The position numbers and the translations under genes were made by a program. Of a stretch of DNA of 64,000 bases, positions 25,682 through 34,225 are shown piece after piece (the stretch's first letter is position 1; every line of letters starts with the position of its first letter). The notes beneath the pieces are model-generated. The model saw only the letters and a list, made by a program, of their open reading frames with translations. It ran no database searches and was not told the origin of the DNA. Source of the stretch: Roseicella sp. DB1501 (GTDB taxonomy: Bacteria > Pseudomonadota > Alphaproteobacteria > Acetobacterales > Acetobacteraceae); NCBI RefSeq assembly GCF_013112485.1, contig NZ_JABFHG010000013.1, positions 62,001 to 126,000 of the forward strand, given 5' to 3'.

Positions 25682-26643
25682 CCCTGCCCGCCGCCCTGCT
25701 CCTCGCCGGCGCCCTTCTGGCCGGCAACGGGGCGCGGGCGGAGACCATCATGGTGTCCAACGAGAAGGACAACACGATCAGCGTGCTCGACGGCGAGACG
25801 CTGAAGGTGGTGCAGACGGTGAAGGTGGGCGAGCGCCCGCGCGGCATCGTCCTCTCGAAGGACGGGCGCTTCCTCTATGTCTGCGCCGGCGACAGCGATC
25901 GGGTCGATGTCGTCGACACGACGAGCTGGAAGGTGGTCCGCCGCCTGCCGAGCGGCTCCGACCCCGAGCGCGCCGCGCTGCATCCCGATGGCCGCCGGCT
26001 CTATGTCGCCAACGAGGATGACAACCTCGTCACGGTGGTGGATGTGGAGCGCGGCGTGGTGCTGCAGGAGATCCCGGTCGGCGTCGAGCCGGAGGGGATG
26101 GGCCTCAGCCCGGACGGGCGCTACGTGGTCAACACCTCCGAGACCACCAACATGGCGCATGTCATCGATGCCGGCAGCGGCAAGATCATCGCCAATGTCC
26201 TGGTCGGCGCCCGGCCGCGCTACGCGCTCTGGCAGCCGGACGGCAAGCGCTTCTGGGTCTCGTCCGAGATTGGCGGCACCCTCTCGCTGATCAGCGCCGA
26301 TGACTGGAAGGTGGTGGGGCAGGTGAGCTTCAGCATCCCGGGCGTGCCGCGCGAGGCGATCCAGCCCGTGGGCATGGCCTTCTCGGCCGATGCCAGCAAG
26401 CTCTTCGTCACCCTCGGCCCCGCCAACCGGGTCGCGGTGGTCGATGTCGCGACGCGCGAGGTGCAGCGCATGCTGCTGGTCGGGCAGCGGGTCTGGAACC
26501 TCGCCCTCTCGGCGGATGGCTCGAAGCTCTACACGACCAACGGCGTCAGCAACGACCTCTCCGTGGTCGATATCGAGGCGATGCGGGTCACGCGCAGCGT
26601 CCCGGTCGGGCAGGCGCCCTGGGGCGTCGTGGTGAAGCCGTGA
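25666..26643 (+). CDS. YVTN-type beta-propeller protein of PQQ clusters
   Basis: A secreted 325-aa protein (signal peptide residues 1-25) made of about seven 40-residue blades. Repeats such as DNTISVLDGETLKVVQTVKV, RLYVANEDDNLVTVVDVERG and KLYTTNGVSNDLSVVDIEAM carry the D-G-xx-LYV/NxxD signature of YVTN propellers. This is the PQQ-dependent catabolism-associated propeller, thought to support the alcohol oxidation system in the periplasm. It starts within the end of the binding-protein gene and overlaps the next ORF by GTGA. Confidence 0.85.
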   Translation: MPRILTLPAALLLAGALLAGNGARAETIMVSNEKDNTISVLDGETLKVVQTVKVGERPRGIVLSKDGRFLYVCAGDSDRVDVVDTTSWKVVRRLPSGSDPERAALHPDGRRLYVANEDDNLVTVVDVERGVVLQEIPVGVEPEGMGLSPDGRYVVNTSETTNMAHVIDAGSGKIIANVLVGARPRYALWQPDGKRFWVSSEIGGTLSLISADDWKVVGQVSFSIPGVPREAIQPVGMAFSADASKLFVTLGPANRVAVVDVATREVQRMLLVGQRVWNLALSADGSKLYTTNGVSNDLSVVDIEAMRVTRSVPVGQAPWGVVVKP

Positions 26644-27224
26644 CCTGGCGCCGCTGGGCGATCGCCTGGTGCCTCTTGCCGGCCGCCGTCGCGGCGCAGC
26701 CGAAGCCCGATGCGGACTGGCCCTGCGTGCAGCGCTACGTGCCCGAGATCGGCGCGGCGGCGCTCTGGCCGGAGGTGCCGGGCGGCGACTGGCAGGGCGT
26801 GCCCGAGGTGGCGGCGCTGGTCGGGCGGATCGCCCCGCGGCCGGTCGAGGCCGAGCAGGGGGTCGCGGCGATCCGCGATTTCTCGGCGCCGCTCGATGCC
26901 GCGGCCCGGCGCCGCCTGCTGCCGCTCGCCTTCCTCGGCCTGATGGATGAGACCAACCGGCAACGCGACGGCGTCATCGACCAGATCCGTCGTTTCGCCC
27001 GCCGCCAGCGCGACCTGGCCGAGCGGGTCCGCGCGCTGGAGGCGGAGCTGCGCACGGCGCCGGCCGCGACGCACGACGAGCTGGAGCGGCGTCGCTTCTT
27101 CGCCGCCAAGACCTACGGCGATGCCGAGCGGACGCTGCACTATGCCTGCGAGGTGCCGGTGCGGCTGGAGGGGCGGCTCGGCGCCTATGCGCGGGCCTTG
27201 CAGGCGGCGATGCCGCAGGACTGA
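26640..27224 (+). CDS. Hypothetical secreted protein in PQQ cluster
   Basis: A 194-aa protein from a GTG start overlapping the propeller stop (GTGA), with a signal peptide ending AVAAQ. No family recognised. The mature part is mostly helical, with a charged central region (QIRRFARRQRDLAERVRALE) likely to be coiled coil, and two Cys (CVQRYVP near residue 29; YACEVPV near 168) that could pair. Its coupled position suggests it is exported and works with the propeller. Its stop and that of the convergent gene lie in a small stem (TGACCC/GGGTCA, 27222-27243). Confidence 0.6.
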   Translation: MTWRRWAIAWCLLPAAVAAQPKPDADWPCVQRYVPEIGAAALWPEVPGGDWQGVPEVAALVGRIAPRPVEAEQGVAAIRDFSAPLDAAARRRLLPLAFLGLMDETNRQRDGVIDQIRRFARRQRDLAERVRALEAELRTAPAATHDELERRRFFAAKTYGDAERTLHYACEVPVRLEGRLGAYARALQAAMPQD

Positions 27225-27240
27225 CCCCGGGCCGATCGGG

Positions 27241-27771
27241 TCACTGCCAGCCGGGCGCCGGGTGCAGCACCTCGGTCGGCAGCCCCGCCGCCTCCCAGCC
27301 ATCCGTGCCGTCGCGGTACCACAGCACCCGCCGCCAGCCCCAGGCGGCGGCCCGCTTCGCCGCGTTCCAGCTCATCCAGCAATCGGCGAGGCAGTAGAAG
27401 ACGACCGGTCGCTCGCGGTCGCCATCCGTCGCCTGCTCGAGCATGCGCTGGAACCAGGCCTCGGTCTCCGGCGCCGGCGCGCCGCGGCCGACCTCGGGCA
27501 GCCAGAGGCTGCCCGGGATGCCGAGGCGCGGGCTCGGTCGCCAGAGCGTTCCAGGCGGCAGCCCCTCCGGCCGCCGCGGCGCGGCCAGCACGTCGATCCA
27601 GACGGCGCCCTGTCGCTCGAAGAGCAGCGCCGCCTCGGCCGTGTCGATGGCCCGGCCGCCCGGCACCGTCTCCGGCGTCGGCGCCCGGTAGTCCTGCATC
27701 CGGTAGCCCTGCGGCGGCGCCGGCCCGGCGCCGAGCAGGACGGCGGCGAGGAGGGACCGGCGCCGGGTCAC
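27241..27771 (-). CDS. PQQ-cluster rhodanese-like CXXXCW protein
   Basis: A 176-aa exported protein with a rhodanese-like fold. The family motif appears as VFYCLADCWMSWNAAKRA: two Cys followed by Trp, in the position of the rhodanese active-site loop. Members track with PQQ-dependent alcohol oxidation and are proposed to bind a redox cofactor or sulfur species; the biochemical role is unproven. The GTG start at 27771 overlaps the stop of xoxJ (GTGA), so the gene is part of the xoxF-xoxG-xoxJ operon. Confidence 0.82.
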   Translation of the reverse strand: MTRRRSLLAAVLLGAGPAPPQGYRMQDYRAPTPETVPGGRAIDTAEAALLFERQGAVWIDVLAAPRRPEGLPPGTLWRPSPRLGIPGSLWLPEVGRGAPAPETEAWFQRMLEQATDGDRERPVVFYCLADCWMSWNAAKRAAAWGWRRVLWYRDGTDGWEAAGLPTEVLHPAPGWQ

Positions 27772-28589
27772 GGCGCCTGCAACTTGCCCTCGGCATCGAG
27801 CAGCGGCACGCCGTAGTCGCGCAGGATGCCGTCGATCTCGCCCTGATGCTCGCGGATCACCGCGTTGATGCGGCGGCGCCATTCGGTGTCCTGGCCGCGC
27901 ACCCCCATGGTGATGCGGTAGTCCATGCGGGCCACGCCCGGCTCGGTCGGCAAGGCGCGCAGCGCCAGCGGCAGGCCCTTCACCTTGATCTGGTAGCCCG
28001 CGATCGGCCCCCAGATGAGGGCCGCGTCGAGCTCGCCCGCCGCGACCGCGCGCAGCAGGTCGGCGCCTGGGGCCTCGTGCCGGGTGTCGACGGCCAGCGG
28101 GAAGAAGCGGGTGTTGCCGATCAGCCCGTTGCGCAGCAGCAGGTCAGTTGGCGGCGTGCGGGCGATGGCGCCGAGCCGCAGCGTCTTCATCGCCGGGTCG
28201 TCGAGCCGCTCCGGCACCGGCTGGTCGCGCCGGAAGGCGATGACATAGGTGGTGTGGTAGTAGGGGTTGGTGTTCTGCAGCATCTCGTCGCCCGCCACCG
28301 TCCCGATGACGAGATCGCAGCGCCCGGCGCGCAGCGTGTTGCGCACGAAGCCCTGCACCTGCGGGAAGTAGACATAGTCCAGCCGGCGGCCGAGCGCCCC
28401 CGCAAGCAGTGCCGCGATGCGGTTCTCGAAGCCCTCGCCGCGCTCGTTCGAGAAGGGGAGGTTGGCCGGGTCGGCGCAGACGCGCAGCGCGTCCGTCGCC
28501 ACCAGGTCACCGGTCTGCGCCGCGGCGGGCGGCGTCGCCAGGCTGAGGACGACGCCAAGGGCGAGGAGGCATCCCGCCGACCGCCTCAT
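27768..28589 (-). CDS. xoxJ: XoxJ periplasmic binding protein
   Basis: A 273-aa type II periplasmic binding protein (signal peptide residues 1-24) of the MoxJ/XoxJ family. Features: ALRVCADPANLPFSNERGEGFENR (the typical start), GRCDLVIGTVAGDEMLQNTNPYY and AAGELDAALIWGPIAGY. XoxJ is thought to help XoxF mature or receive its cofactors rather than feed a transporter. It overlaps the xoxG stop by 4 bp upstream and the CXXXCW gene downstream, a tight co-translated block. Confidence 0.88.
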   Translation of the reverse strand: MRRSAGCLLALGVVLSLATPPAAAQTGDLVATDALRVCADPANLPFSNERGEGFENRIAALLAGALGRRLDYVYFPQVQGFVRNTLRAGRCDLVIGTVAGDEMLQNTNPYYHTTYVIAFRRDQPVPERLDDPAMKTLRLGAIARTPPTDLLLRNGLIGNTRFFPLAVDTRHEAPGADLLRAVAAGELDAALIWGPIAGYQIKVKGLPLALRALPTEPGVARMDYRITMGVRGQDTEWRRRINAVIREHQGEIDGILRDYGVPLLDAEGKLQAP

Positions 28590-29014
28590 TTCTTCAGCAT
28601 CCGCTCCGGCCGCCCGCGGCCAAGGACGCCGTCGGACCGCGCCTTCAGATAGGCGTAGATGTCATCGAGATACATGACCACGTCCTCGACATGGCCGAAG
28701 GAGGGCATGACGTTCTGCTGCGAGGCAGTGACGTTCTGCCGGCCGTTGATGACGGTGTCCGAGAACTGCTCATGCGTCATGTGCTTCAGGGATTCAGTCA
28801 GATTCGGCGCGTAGCTGCTGCCCAGCCCGTCCGGGCCATGGCATTGCAGGCAGGAATTCCCGTAACGCCGGTAGCCGTTGTAGACGGATTGGTCGACCTT
28901 GCCGTCCTCGACGTGATAGGGCCGCTCGTAATCGTCCTTCGCATCGTTGGCAGCGCGGGCGGGCCCGGCCAGGGCCGCGGCGAGGACGCAGGCGGAGACA
29001 AGCGAAATTTTCAT
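28586..29014 (-). CDS. xoxG: XoxG-type cytochrome c
   Basis: A 142-aa periplasmic cytochrome c, the expected direct electron acceptor of XoxF. The signal peptide runs to about residue 22 and the haem site is SCLQCHG (Cys55, Cys58, His59). The C-terminal half contains QNVMPSFGHVEDVVMYLDDI, with the probable axial Met in MPSFG. ATG 29014 has AGGAG about 8 nt upstream. The spacing to xoxF is 66 bp and includes a hairpin (29029-29056). Confidence 0.9.
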   Translation of the reverse strand: MKISLVSACVLAAALAGPARAANDAKDDYERPYHVEDGKVDQSVYNGYRRYGNSCLQCHGPDGLGSSYAPNLTESLKHMTHEQFSDTVINGRQNVTASQQNVMPSFGHVEDVVMYLDDIYAYLKARSDGVLGRGRPERMLKK

Positions 29015-29028
29015 CAGGACGCTCCTGG

Positions 29029-29056
29029 GAGGCCGGCCCCCGGAGGGACCGGCCTC
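29029..29056 (-). promoter_or_regulatory. Intercistronic hairpin between xoxF and xoxG
   Basis: GAGGCCGG and CCGGCCTC form an 8-bp stem with a 12-nt loop in the 66-bp xoxF-xoxG gap. No T-tract follows. A stem here could protect or process the xoxF message and set a higher level of xoxF than xoxG. Confidence 0.45.
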
Positions 29057-29080
29057 GGGTATCATGGCAGCCGGTCCGGC

Positions 29081-30880
29081 TCAGTTCGGCAAGGCGAAGA
29101 CGGTCAGCACGCCGCCGAGCTGGGTGTAGTCGGACAGCGCCTTGTAGGCGCCGACCGCGCCGAGCCCCTCATTGTCGCCGCCGAGACCGGCCGCCATGCC
29201 GATGCCGGCCCAGCCGCCGACGCCGGACAACACCCCGATATATTGCTTGCCCTTGTGGGTGAAGGTGTTGACGTTGCCGATGATGCCGGACGGCGTGCGG
29301 TAGCTGAACAGCTCCTTGCCGTCCTTCACGTCAACGGCCTTCAGATAGCCTTCGAGCGTGCCGTAGAAGACGATGTCACCGGCCGTCGCCAGCGCGCCGG
29401 ACCAGACCGAGAAGCGCTCGGGCTTCGACCAGACGATCTTCCCCTTGCCGGCATCCCAGGCGATGAAGTTGCCCATATGGTCCTCGCCCTTCGGCGGGTA
29501 CATGGACAGCGTCGCGCCGACATAAGGCTGGCCCGCAGTGTAGGAGACGCGGAACGGCTCGTAGTCCATGCAGACATGGTTGGTCGGCACGTAGAACATG
29601 CCGGTCTTCGGCGAGTAGGAGGCCGGCTGCTGGTCCTTGCTGCCGAGCGCCGCCGGGCAGATGTTCTGGGTGTTGTTGTCCTCGCCGCCGCTGCCGGTGG
29701 AGAACTCCCGCACCACCTGCGGCCGCCCGGTCTTCATGTCGACATGGGACGCCCAATTGACGACGGGATCGTATTTCTGCGCGACCAGCAGCTCGCCGTT
29801 CTCGCGGTTCAGCGTATAGCCGAAGCCGTTGCGGTCGAGATGGACCAGGGTCTTGGCGACGCGCTGACCGCCGACCTCGACATTGTCGGCGAGGATCATC
29901 TCGTTGACGCCGTCGTAGTCCCACTCGTCATGCGGCGTCATCTGGTACACCCAGCGCGCCACGCCGGTGTTGGCGTCGCGGGCGAAGATCGTCATCGACC
30001 ACTTGTTGTCGCCCGGCCGCTGCGACGGGTTCCAGGTGCCGGGATTGCCGGAGCCGTAGTAGATGAGGTTCAGCTCCGGGTCATAGCTGATCCAGCCCCA
30101 GGTGCCGCCGCCGCCGATCTTCCACTCGTCGCCCTCCCAGGTCTTGAGCGAGCTGTTGGCGCCGACCGGCTTGCCCATCTCGGTGGTCTTCTGCGGGTCG
30201 AAGAGGATGTCGCTGTCCGGCCCCACCGAATAGGCGCGCCAGACCAGCTTGCCGTCCTTCAGGTTGTAGGCCGTGACATGCGCGCGCACGCCGAACTCGC
30301 CGCCCGAGATGCCGACCATCACCTTGTCGCCGACGACCAGCGGCGACATGGTCGAGGTCTCGCCCTTCGCCGGATCGCCGTTCTTGACCTTCCAGACCTC
30401 CTTGCCGGTCTTGGCGTCGAGGGCCACCAGGGTGGTGTCGGCCTGGCTGAGGATGATCTTGCCGTCGGCATAGGCCGGGCCGCGATTGACCGTGTCGCAG
30501 CACATCACGCCGATGACGCTCGGATCCTGCGTCGGCTCGTAGCGCCAGATCACCCGACCGGGATTGTTGAGATCGAGGGCGAAGACCCGGTTGGGGAAGG
30601 GCGTGTGGATGTACATCACGTCGCCGATCACCAGCGGGCCACCCTCATGGCCGCGCAGCACCCCGGTGGAGAACTGCCAGGCGGGCCGCAGCTGGCCGAC
30701 ATTCTCGCGGGTGATCTGGTTCAACGGGCTGTAGCGCCACGACGCGTAGTTGCCGTTGGCCATGACCCACTGGTTGGGGTCCTTCTGCAGCTTCAGCAAC
30801 TCATCATTGGCCGAGGCCACCGTGGACCCGGCGGTGGCCGAGAAAGCCAGCGCGATCGCAAGGGCTGTGCGTCGCAACAT
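29081..30880 (-). CDS. xoxF: Lanthanide-type PQQ methanol dehydrogenase XoxF
   Basis: A 599-aa periplasmic quinoprotein (signal peptide residues 1-24) oxidising methanol, possibly to formate, and passing electrons to XoxG. The eight-bladed PQQ fold shows the vicinal disulfide Cys127-Cys128, Glu195 (GGEFG) and the catalytic base in DEWDYDG: Asp321 plus Asp323. The second Asp two residues on marks lanthanide-binding XoxF; calcium MxaF has Ala there. The C-terminus [10 protein letters not shown] is complete. GGAGG precedes the ATG by 9 nt. It leads the operon xoxF-xoxG-xoxJ-CXXXCW. No mxaF or PQQ synthesis gene is in the window. Confidence 0.95.
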   Translation of the reverse strand: MLRRTALAIALAFSATAGSTVASANDELLKLQKDPNQWVMANGNYASWRYSPLNQITRENVGQLRPAWQFSTGVLRGHEGGPLVIGDVMYIHTPFPNRVFALDLNNPGRVIWRYEPTQDPSVIGVMCCDTVNRGPAYADGKIILSQADTTLVALDAKTGKEVWKVKNGDPAKGETSTMSPLVVGDKVMVGISGGEFGVRAHVTAYNLKDGKLVWRAYSVGPDSDILFDPQKTTEMGKPVGANSSLKTWEGDEWKIGGGGTWGWISYDPELNLIYYGSGNPGTWNPSQRPGDNKWSMTIFARDANTGVARWVYQMTPHDEWDYDGVNEMILADNVEVGGQRVAKTLVHLDRNGFGYTLNRENGELLVAQKYDPVVNWASHVDMKTGRPQVVREFSTGSGGEDNNTQNICPAALGSKDQQPASYSPKTGMFYVPTNHVCMDYEPFRVSYTAGQPYVGATLSMYPPKGEDHMGNFIAWDAGKGKIVWSKPERFSVWSGALATAGDIVFYGTLEGYLKAVDVKDGKELFSYRTPSGIIGNVNTFTHKGKQYIGVLSGVGGWAGIGMAAGLGGDNEGLGAVGAYKALSDYTQLGGVLTVFALPN

Positions 30881-30922
30881 CTTGTCGTTCCTCCATCAAC
30901 CGGCGACCCGCAGGGCACGGCC

Positions 30923-31002
30923 GCACAATTGTTCCACCCTCCGGCAGCCCCCGCTGCCGGGCGAAGGGCGGGCTTCGCCTCCCGCTTGGGTGCTAATTGT
31001 GC
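30923..31002. promoter_or_regulatory. Structured xoxF upstream region
   Basis: The 351-bp divergent gap 30881-31231 holds, reading towards xoxF, a 7-bp stem GGCGAAG/CTTCGCC (30960-30979) and an 8-bp stem CCGGCAGC/GCTGCCGG with a CCCC loop (30941-30960). They are flanked by GCACAATT (30923-30930) and its complement AATTGTGC (30995-31002). The flanks are AT-rich islands and could be paired operator half-sites; the hairpins could form a leader. No T-tract follows, so a terminator is unlikely. Confidence 0.45.
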
Positions 31003-31231
31003 TGCCTCGACATCCGACAAGCGTCCAGCAGCACCGGTTCCGCGCACGACTTCGACAACTCGCGGGAAACACCACCGCGGAATTCGGGAGGACTCCTCCC
31101 ATGGTCCGGGATGTTCGACCGCCTATAATGGGACAACATGGCGCGGCTTCCGGGATTGCTGCTGTGCACAATGATCTGCGCGGGCCGCTGCGAAGCCGTG
31201 GCCAGGGCATCGCGGGACCGAGGAGGACCGG

Positions 31232-31903
31232 ATGATCGGACGTCGCCGGCTGGCGGCCCTTGCAGCGACGGCGCCGCTGCTCACCGCGGCGGACGAGCCG
31301 CCGCCACCCCTCTCGCCGGCCCAGCGCCTGCTGTTCGAGACACCGCATCTCGCCGGCCTTCACGCGCCGCTCCGGCTCGACTACGATTTCCTGCGCGAGG
31401 AGGCGGGAAGGGCGCCGGTGCGCGACACGATCCGGCTGGCCGTGCGGGCGAGCCAGGATGCGGGACGCTTCGACGTCGAGCCGGAATTCCTCACCGGCCC
31501 GCGCGTCATGCACTATCCGGTGGCGCGGGGATTCCGCGGCAACCCGCTGCTGCTCTTCACCCTCGATCGCGATGCGCGCGAGTTGAGCGCCGCGACTGGC
31601 GGCTCGACAGTGTGGTTCCGCACCCGCATCCGGCAGGCTTTCGTCGATGCCGCGACGGTGCAGCGCATCACGCTGCCCTTCGAGGGAGGCGAAGTGCCGG
31701 CGACCGAGGTGTTGCTGCAGCCCTTCGGCGGCGAGCCGCGCGCCCGGCGCTACCAGGCGATGCGCCTCCGCTTCGTGCTCGCCGAGGCGGTCCCCGGCTG
31801 GCTCCGGTCGATCGGCAGCGAGGTCCCGGCCGGCGACGACCATCCCGCCTTCCGCGAGGAGATCGTCTTCGCCCATGCGGAACCAATGGAGGCAACGCCA
31901 TGA
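31232..31903 (+). CDS. Hypothetical exported protein divergent from xoxF
   Basis: A 223-aa protein with a short Arg-rich, Ala-rich leader (GRRRLAALAATAPLLTAADE) and no recognised domain. The mature part reads as a beta-rich domain (LRLDYDFLREE, GSTVWFRTRIRQAF, RRYQAMRLRFVLAEAVPGW), which resembles no enzyme I know. AGGAGG lies 7 nt before the ATG. It starts the + strand operon of the quinoprotein cluster and overlaps the next gene by ATGA, so it probably acts in the periplasm with the quinoprotein relay. Confidence 0.65.
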   Translation: MIGRRRLAALAATAPLLTAADEPPPPLSPAQRLLFETPHLAGLHAPLRLDYDFLREEAGRAPVRDTIRLAVRASQDAGRFDVEPEFLTGPRVMHYPVARGFRGNPLLLFTLDRDARELSAATGGSTVWFRTRIRQAFVDAATVQRITLPFEGGEVPATEVLLQPFGGEPRARRYQAMRLRFVLAEAVPGWLRSIGSEVPAGDDHPAFREEIVFAHAEPMEATP

Positions 31904-32244
31904 AGGCGCCGCTGCTCCTCGTCCTACTACTGCCTGCCATACCCGCAGCCATGCCCGCCCTGGCCTATGACTACCCGACCGTGGCCCGGGCGGATTACGT
32001 GCTCGGCTGCATGGCCGCGAACGGCAATACAAGGCTGGCGCTGGAGCGCTGCGCCTGCAGCATCGACGCCATCGCTGCGAAGCTGCCCTACGATAGCTAC
32101 GAGGCCGCCGACACCGCGCTGCGCATGCAGGCCGGCAATCTCGGCGAGCGGGGCGCCGAGTTCCGCGACGTCCCACAGGTCCGGGCCACCATCGAGGCCT
32201 TGCGGCGGGCCCAGGCCGAGGCGACGCTGCAATGCTTTCCATGA
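31900..32244 (+). CDS. Small Cys-containing secreted protein in quinoprotein cluster
   Basis: A 114-aa protein with a signal peptide (residues 1-22, ending ALAYD). The mature domain is helical, with Cys residues in VLGCMAANG, ERCACSID and a C-terminal TLQCFP, giving four cysteines that may form two disulfides. The family is not recognised by name, though small proteins of this pattern accompany XoxF/ExaF clusters. GGAGG is 7 nt before the ATG, which overlaps the previous stop (ATGA). Confidence 0.65.
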   Translation: MKAPLLLVLLLPAIPAAMPALAYDYPTVARADYVLGCMAANGNTRLALERCACSIDAIAAKLPYDSYEAADTALRMQAGNLGERGAEFRDVPQVRATIEALRRAQAEATLQCFP

Positions 32245-32296
32245 GCGCGCGCCTGGGGAACGGACGCATGGGAAGCGCGCGCATGGAACGGGCCGG

Positions 32297-33232
32297 ATGG
32301 CGGCGCGGCGTCCGGCGAGGCTGACGCGGCGGCAGGGCCTGCGGCTCGGCCTCGCTTTGCCGCTCGTCGCCGCCCGGCCCGCCGCGCCGGTCGTCGAGGT
32401 GGCGGACGGCGTCTTCGTCCTGCCCGGTGTCGACGAGGAGGCCTCGGCCGAGAATCTCGACGCCATCGCCAATACCGGCTTCATCCTCGGCGCCGAGGCG
32501 GTCGCGGTGGTGGATCCCGGCGGCAGCCTCGCGCATGGCCAGCGGCTGCGCGCGGCGGTGGCGGCCGTGACGCGCCGGCCGATCCGCCACCTGATCCTCA
32601 CCCATGCGCATCCCGACCATGTCATGGGCGCCGCCGCCTTCGCCGAGTGCGGGGCAGAGGTGATCGGCCATGCCAGGCTTCCCCTCGCCCTGGCGCAGCG
32701 CGGCCCCTACGATCTCCGCATGCTCGAGCGCGCCATGGGCGCGGCAGCGGTCGGCAGCGGCGCGCTGGCACCGACGCGGCTGGTGCAGGACCGGCTGTCG
32801 CTCGATCTCGGCGGCCGGGAAGTGCTGCTGCAGGCGCATCCGCCGGCGCATACCGACCAGGACCTCACCGTGCTCGACGCCGCGACGCGCAGCCTCTGGA
32901 CCGGCGACCTGCTCTTCATCGACCGCATCCCGGCGCTGGAGGGCAGCCTGCTCGGCTGGCTCGCGGTGCTGGAGCGGCTGCGCGCGATGCCGGCGGCGCG
33001 CGCGGTGCCGGGCCATGGCCCGCCCGCCGCCGTCTGGCTGGAGGCGGCCGAGGCGCTGACCCGCTACCTCGTCGCGCTGCGTGACGGCACCCGCGCCGCC
33101 CTCCGGGCCGGCATCGGCATCGCTGAGGCGCCGGGCCGGGTCGCTGTGGCGGAATCCCGGGCCTGGCGCCTCGCCGAGGCCTATCATGGCCGCAACGTCA
33201 CCGCGGCCTATCGCGAACTGGAATGGGAGTAG
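32297..33232 (+). CDS. Quinoprotein relay metallo-beta-lactamase-fold hydrolase (SoxH-like)
   Basis: A 311-aa protein with a signal-like N-terminus and a metallo-beta-lactamase fold. The zinc motif is THAHPDH (His103, His105, Asp107, His108), with later ligands in PPAHTDQDLTV, WTGDLLFIDR and VPGHGPP. It matches the SoxH-related metallohydrolases of PQQ dehydrogenase clusters, proposed to act with a SoxYZ-like carrier on a protein-bound sulfur adduct. The SoxYZ-like gene follows 5 bp later. Start ATG 32297 is chosen because it precedes RRQGLRLGLALPLVAA; an earlier start is possible. Confidence 0.83.
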   Translation: MAARRPARLTRRQGLRLGLALPLVAARPAAPVVEVADGVFVLPGVDEEASAENLDAIANTGFILGAEAVAVVDPGGSLAHGQRLRAAVAAVTRRPIRHLILTHAHPDHVMGAAAFAECGAEVIGHARLPLALAQRGPYDLRMLERAMGAAAVGSGALAPTRLVQDRLSLDLGGREVLLQAHPPAHTDQDLTVLDAATRSLWTGDLLFIDRIPALEGSLLGWLAVLERLRAMPAARAVPGHGPPAAVWLEAAEALTRYLVALRDGTRAALRAGIGIAEAPGRVAVAESRAWRLAEAYHGRNVTAAYRELEWE

Positions 33233-33237
33233 CCGCC

Positions 33238-34083
33238 ATGCCTCTCGCCCTTCGCCGCCGATCCGCCCTCCTGATCGCGCCCCTCCTGGCCACGCCCCTC
33301 CTGGCCCCACCCGGCCTGGCGCGGGCGCAGGGGATCGAGCCGGCGGAGGCGCCCCGCCGGGCCGAGCGCTGGCGCGACCTGAAGCAGGCGATCCTCGGCA
33401 ACCGGCCCACCCTGCCGGCCGGCGCGGCGCTGGAGCTCACGGCGCCGGCGCGGGCGCAGGATGCGGCGCTGGTGCCGATCGCCATCGCCCTCTCGGCGGA
33501 GGCGGCCCCGGCGGTGCGCGCGATCTACCTCACCGTGGACGAGAACCCGCTGCCGCTCGCCGCCGTCTTCCGGGCCGGCCGGCCGGGGGCGCTGCGGGCC
33601 CTGACCGCGCGCATCCGCGTCGATGCTTATACGAACCTGCACGCGGTCGCCGAGACGTCGGATGGGCGGCTGCTGGAGACGACGCGCTTCGTGAAGGCGG
33701 CCGGCGGCTGCTCGGCCCCGATCGCCGGCGATCTCGAGGCGGCGCGGCAGCGCATGGGGCGGATGCGCATGACCCTGCCGGAGGGCCCGCCGGCGCCGGG
33801 CCGCGCGGTGCCGGTGCAGGTGGCGGTCAGCCATCCCAACACCTCGGGCCTGCAGATCGACCAGCTCACCCGGCTCTCGATCCCGGCCGAATACGTGCGG
33901 GCGTTGCGCATCACCTATGCCGGCGCCGAGCTGCTGCGAATCGAGTCCGAGATTTCCATTGCCGAGAACCCGACCTTCGGCTTCACCCTGGATGGCGAGC
34001 CAGGCGGCGAGTTGCGCGTTGTCGCCCTCGACAACCGCGACCGGCGGTTCGAGGGCCATTGGACCCTCGGCGCCGCCGGCTGA
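33238..34083 (+). CDS. Fused SoxY-SoxZ-like carrier protein
   Basis: A 281-aa exported protein (signal peptide about residues 1-31) in which a SoxY-like half is followed by a SoxZ-like half. The end of the first half carries RFVKAAGGCSAPIAG, whose Gly-Gly-Cys corresponds to the SoxY swinging-arm Cys, here internal. The second half ends with FTLDGEPGGELRVVALDNRD and DRRFEGHW, as in SoxZ. Such fusions occur only with PQQ dehydrogenases and should present a covalent sulfur substrate to the SoxH-like enzyme. ATG 33238 has GGGAG 9 nt upstream; ATG 33223 would overlap the previous stop. Confidence 0.85.
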   Translation: MPLALRRRSALLIAPLLATPLLAPPGLARAQGIEPAEAPRRAERWRDLKQAILGNRPTLPAGAALELTAPARAQDAALVPIAIALSAEAAPAVRAIYLTVDENPLPLAAVFRAGRPGALRALTARIRVDAYTNLHAVAETSDGRLLETTRFVKAAGGCSAPIAGDLEAARQRMGRMRMTLPEGPPAPGRAVPVQVAVSHPNTSGLQIDQLTRLSIPAEYVRALRITYAGAELLRIESEISIAENPTFGFTLDGEPGGELRVVALDNRDRRFEGHWTLGAAG

Positions 34084-34225
34084 GCGACGGCCGCCGCCTC
34101 CCCGACGCCAGCCGCGTGCCTTGCTGCATGGAGGGTCCGCCCGCGAGTCTCGGCCGGGATGGGAAGGAGCCCTCCGCAACCGATGCCGCCCGCCGGGGCC
34201 GCATCCCGGAAAGGGATCCAAGGCG

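Noticed and set aside
28691-31174. 827-codon ORF antisense to xoxJ, xoxG and xoxF
   Set aside because: Its translation is Asp/Gly/His/Arg-rich low-complexity sequence with no domain, while the opposite strand encodes clear families; it is a GC-rich shadow frame.
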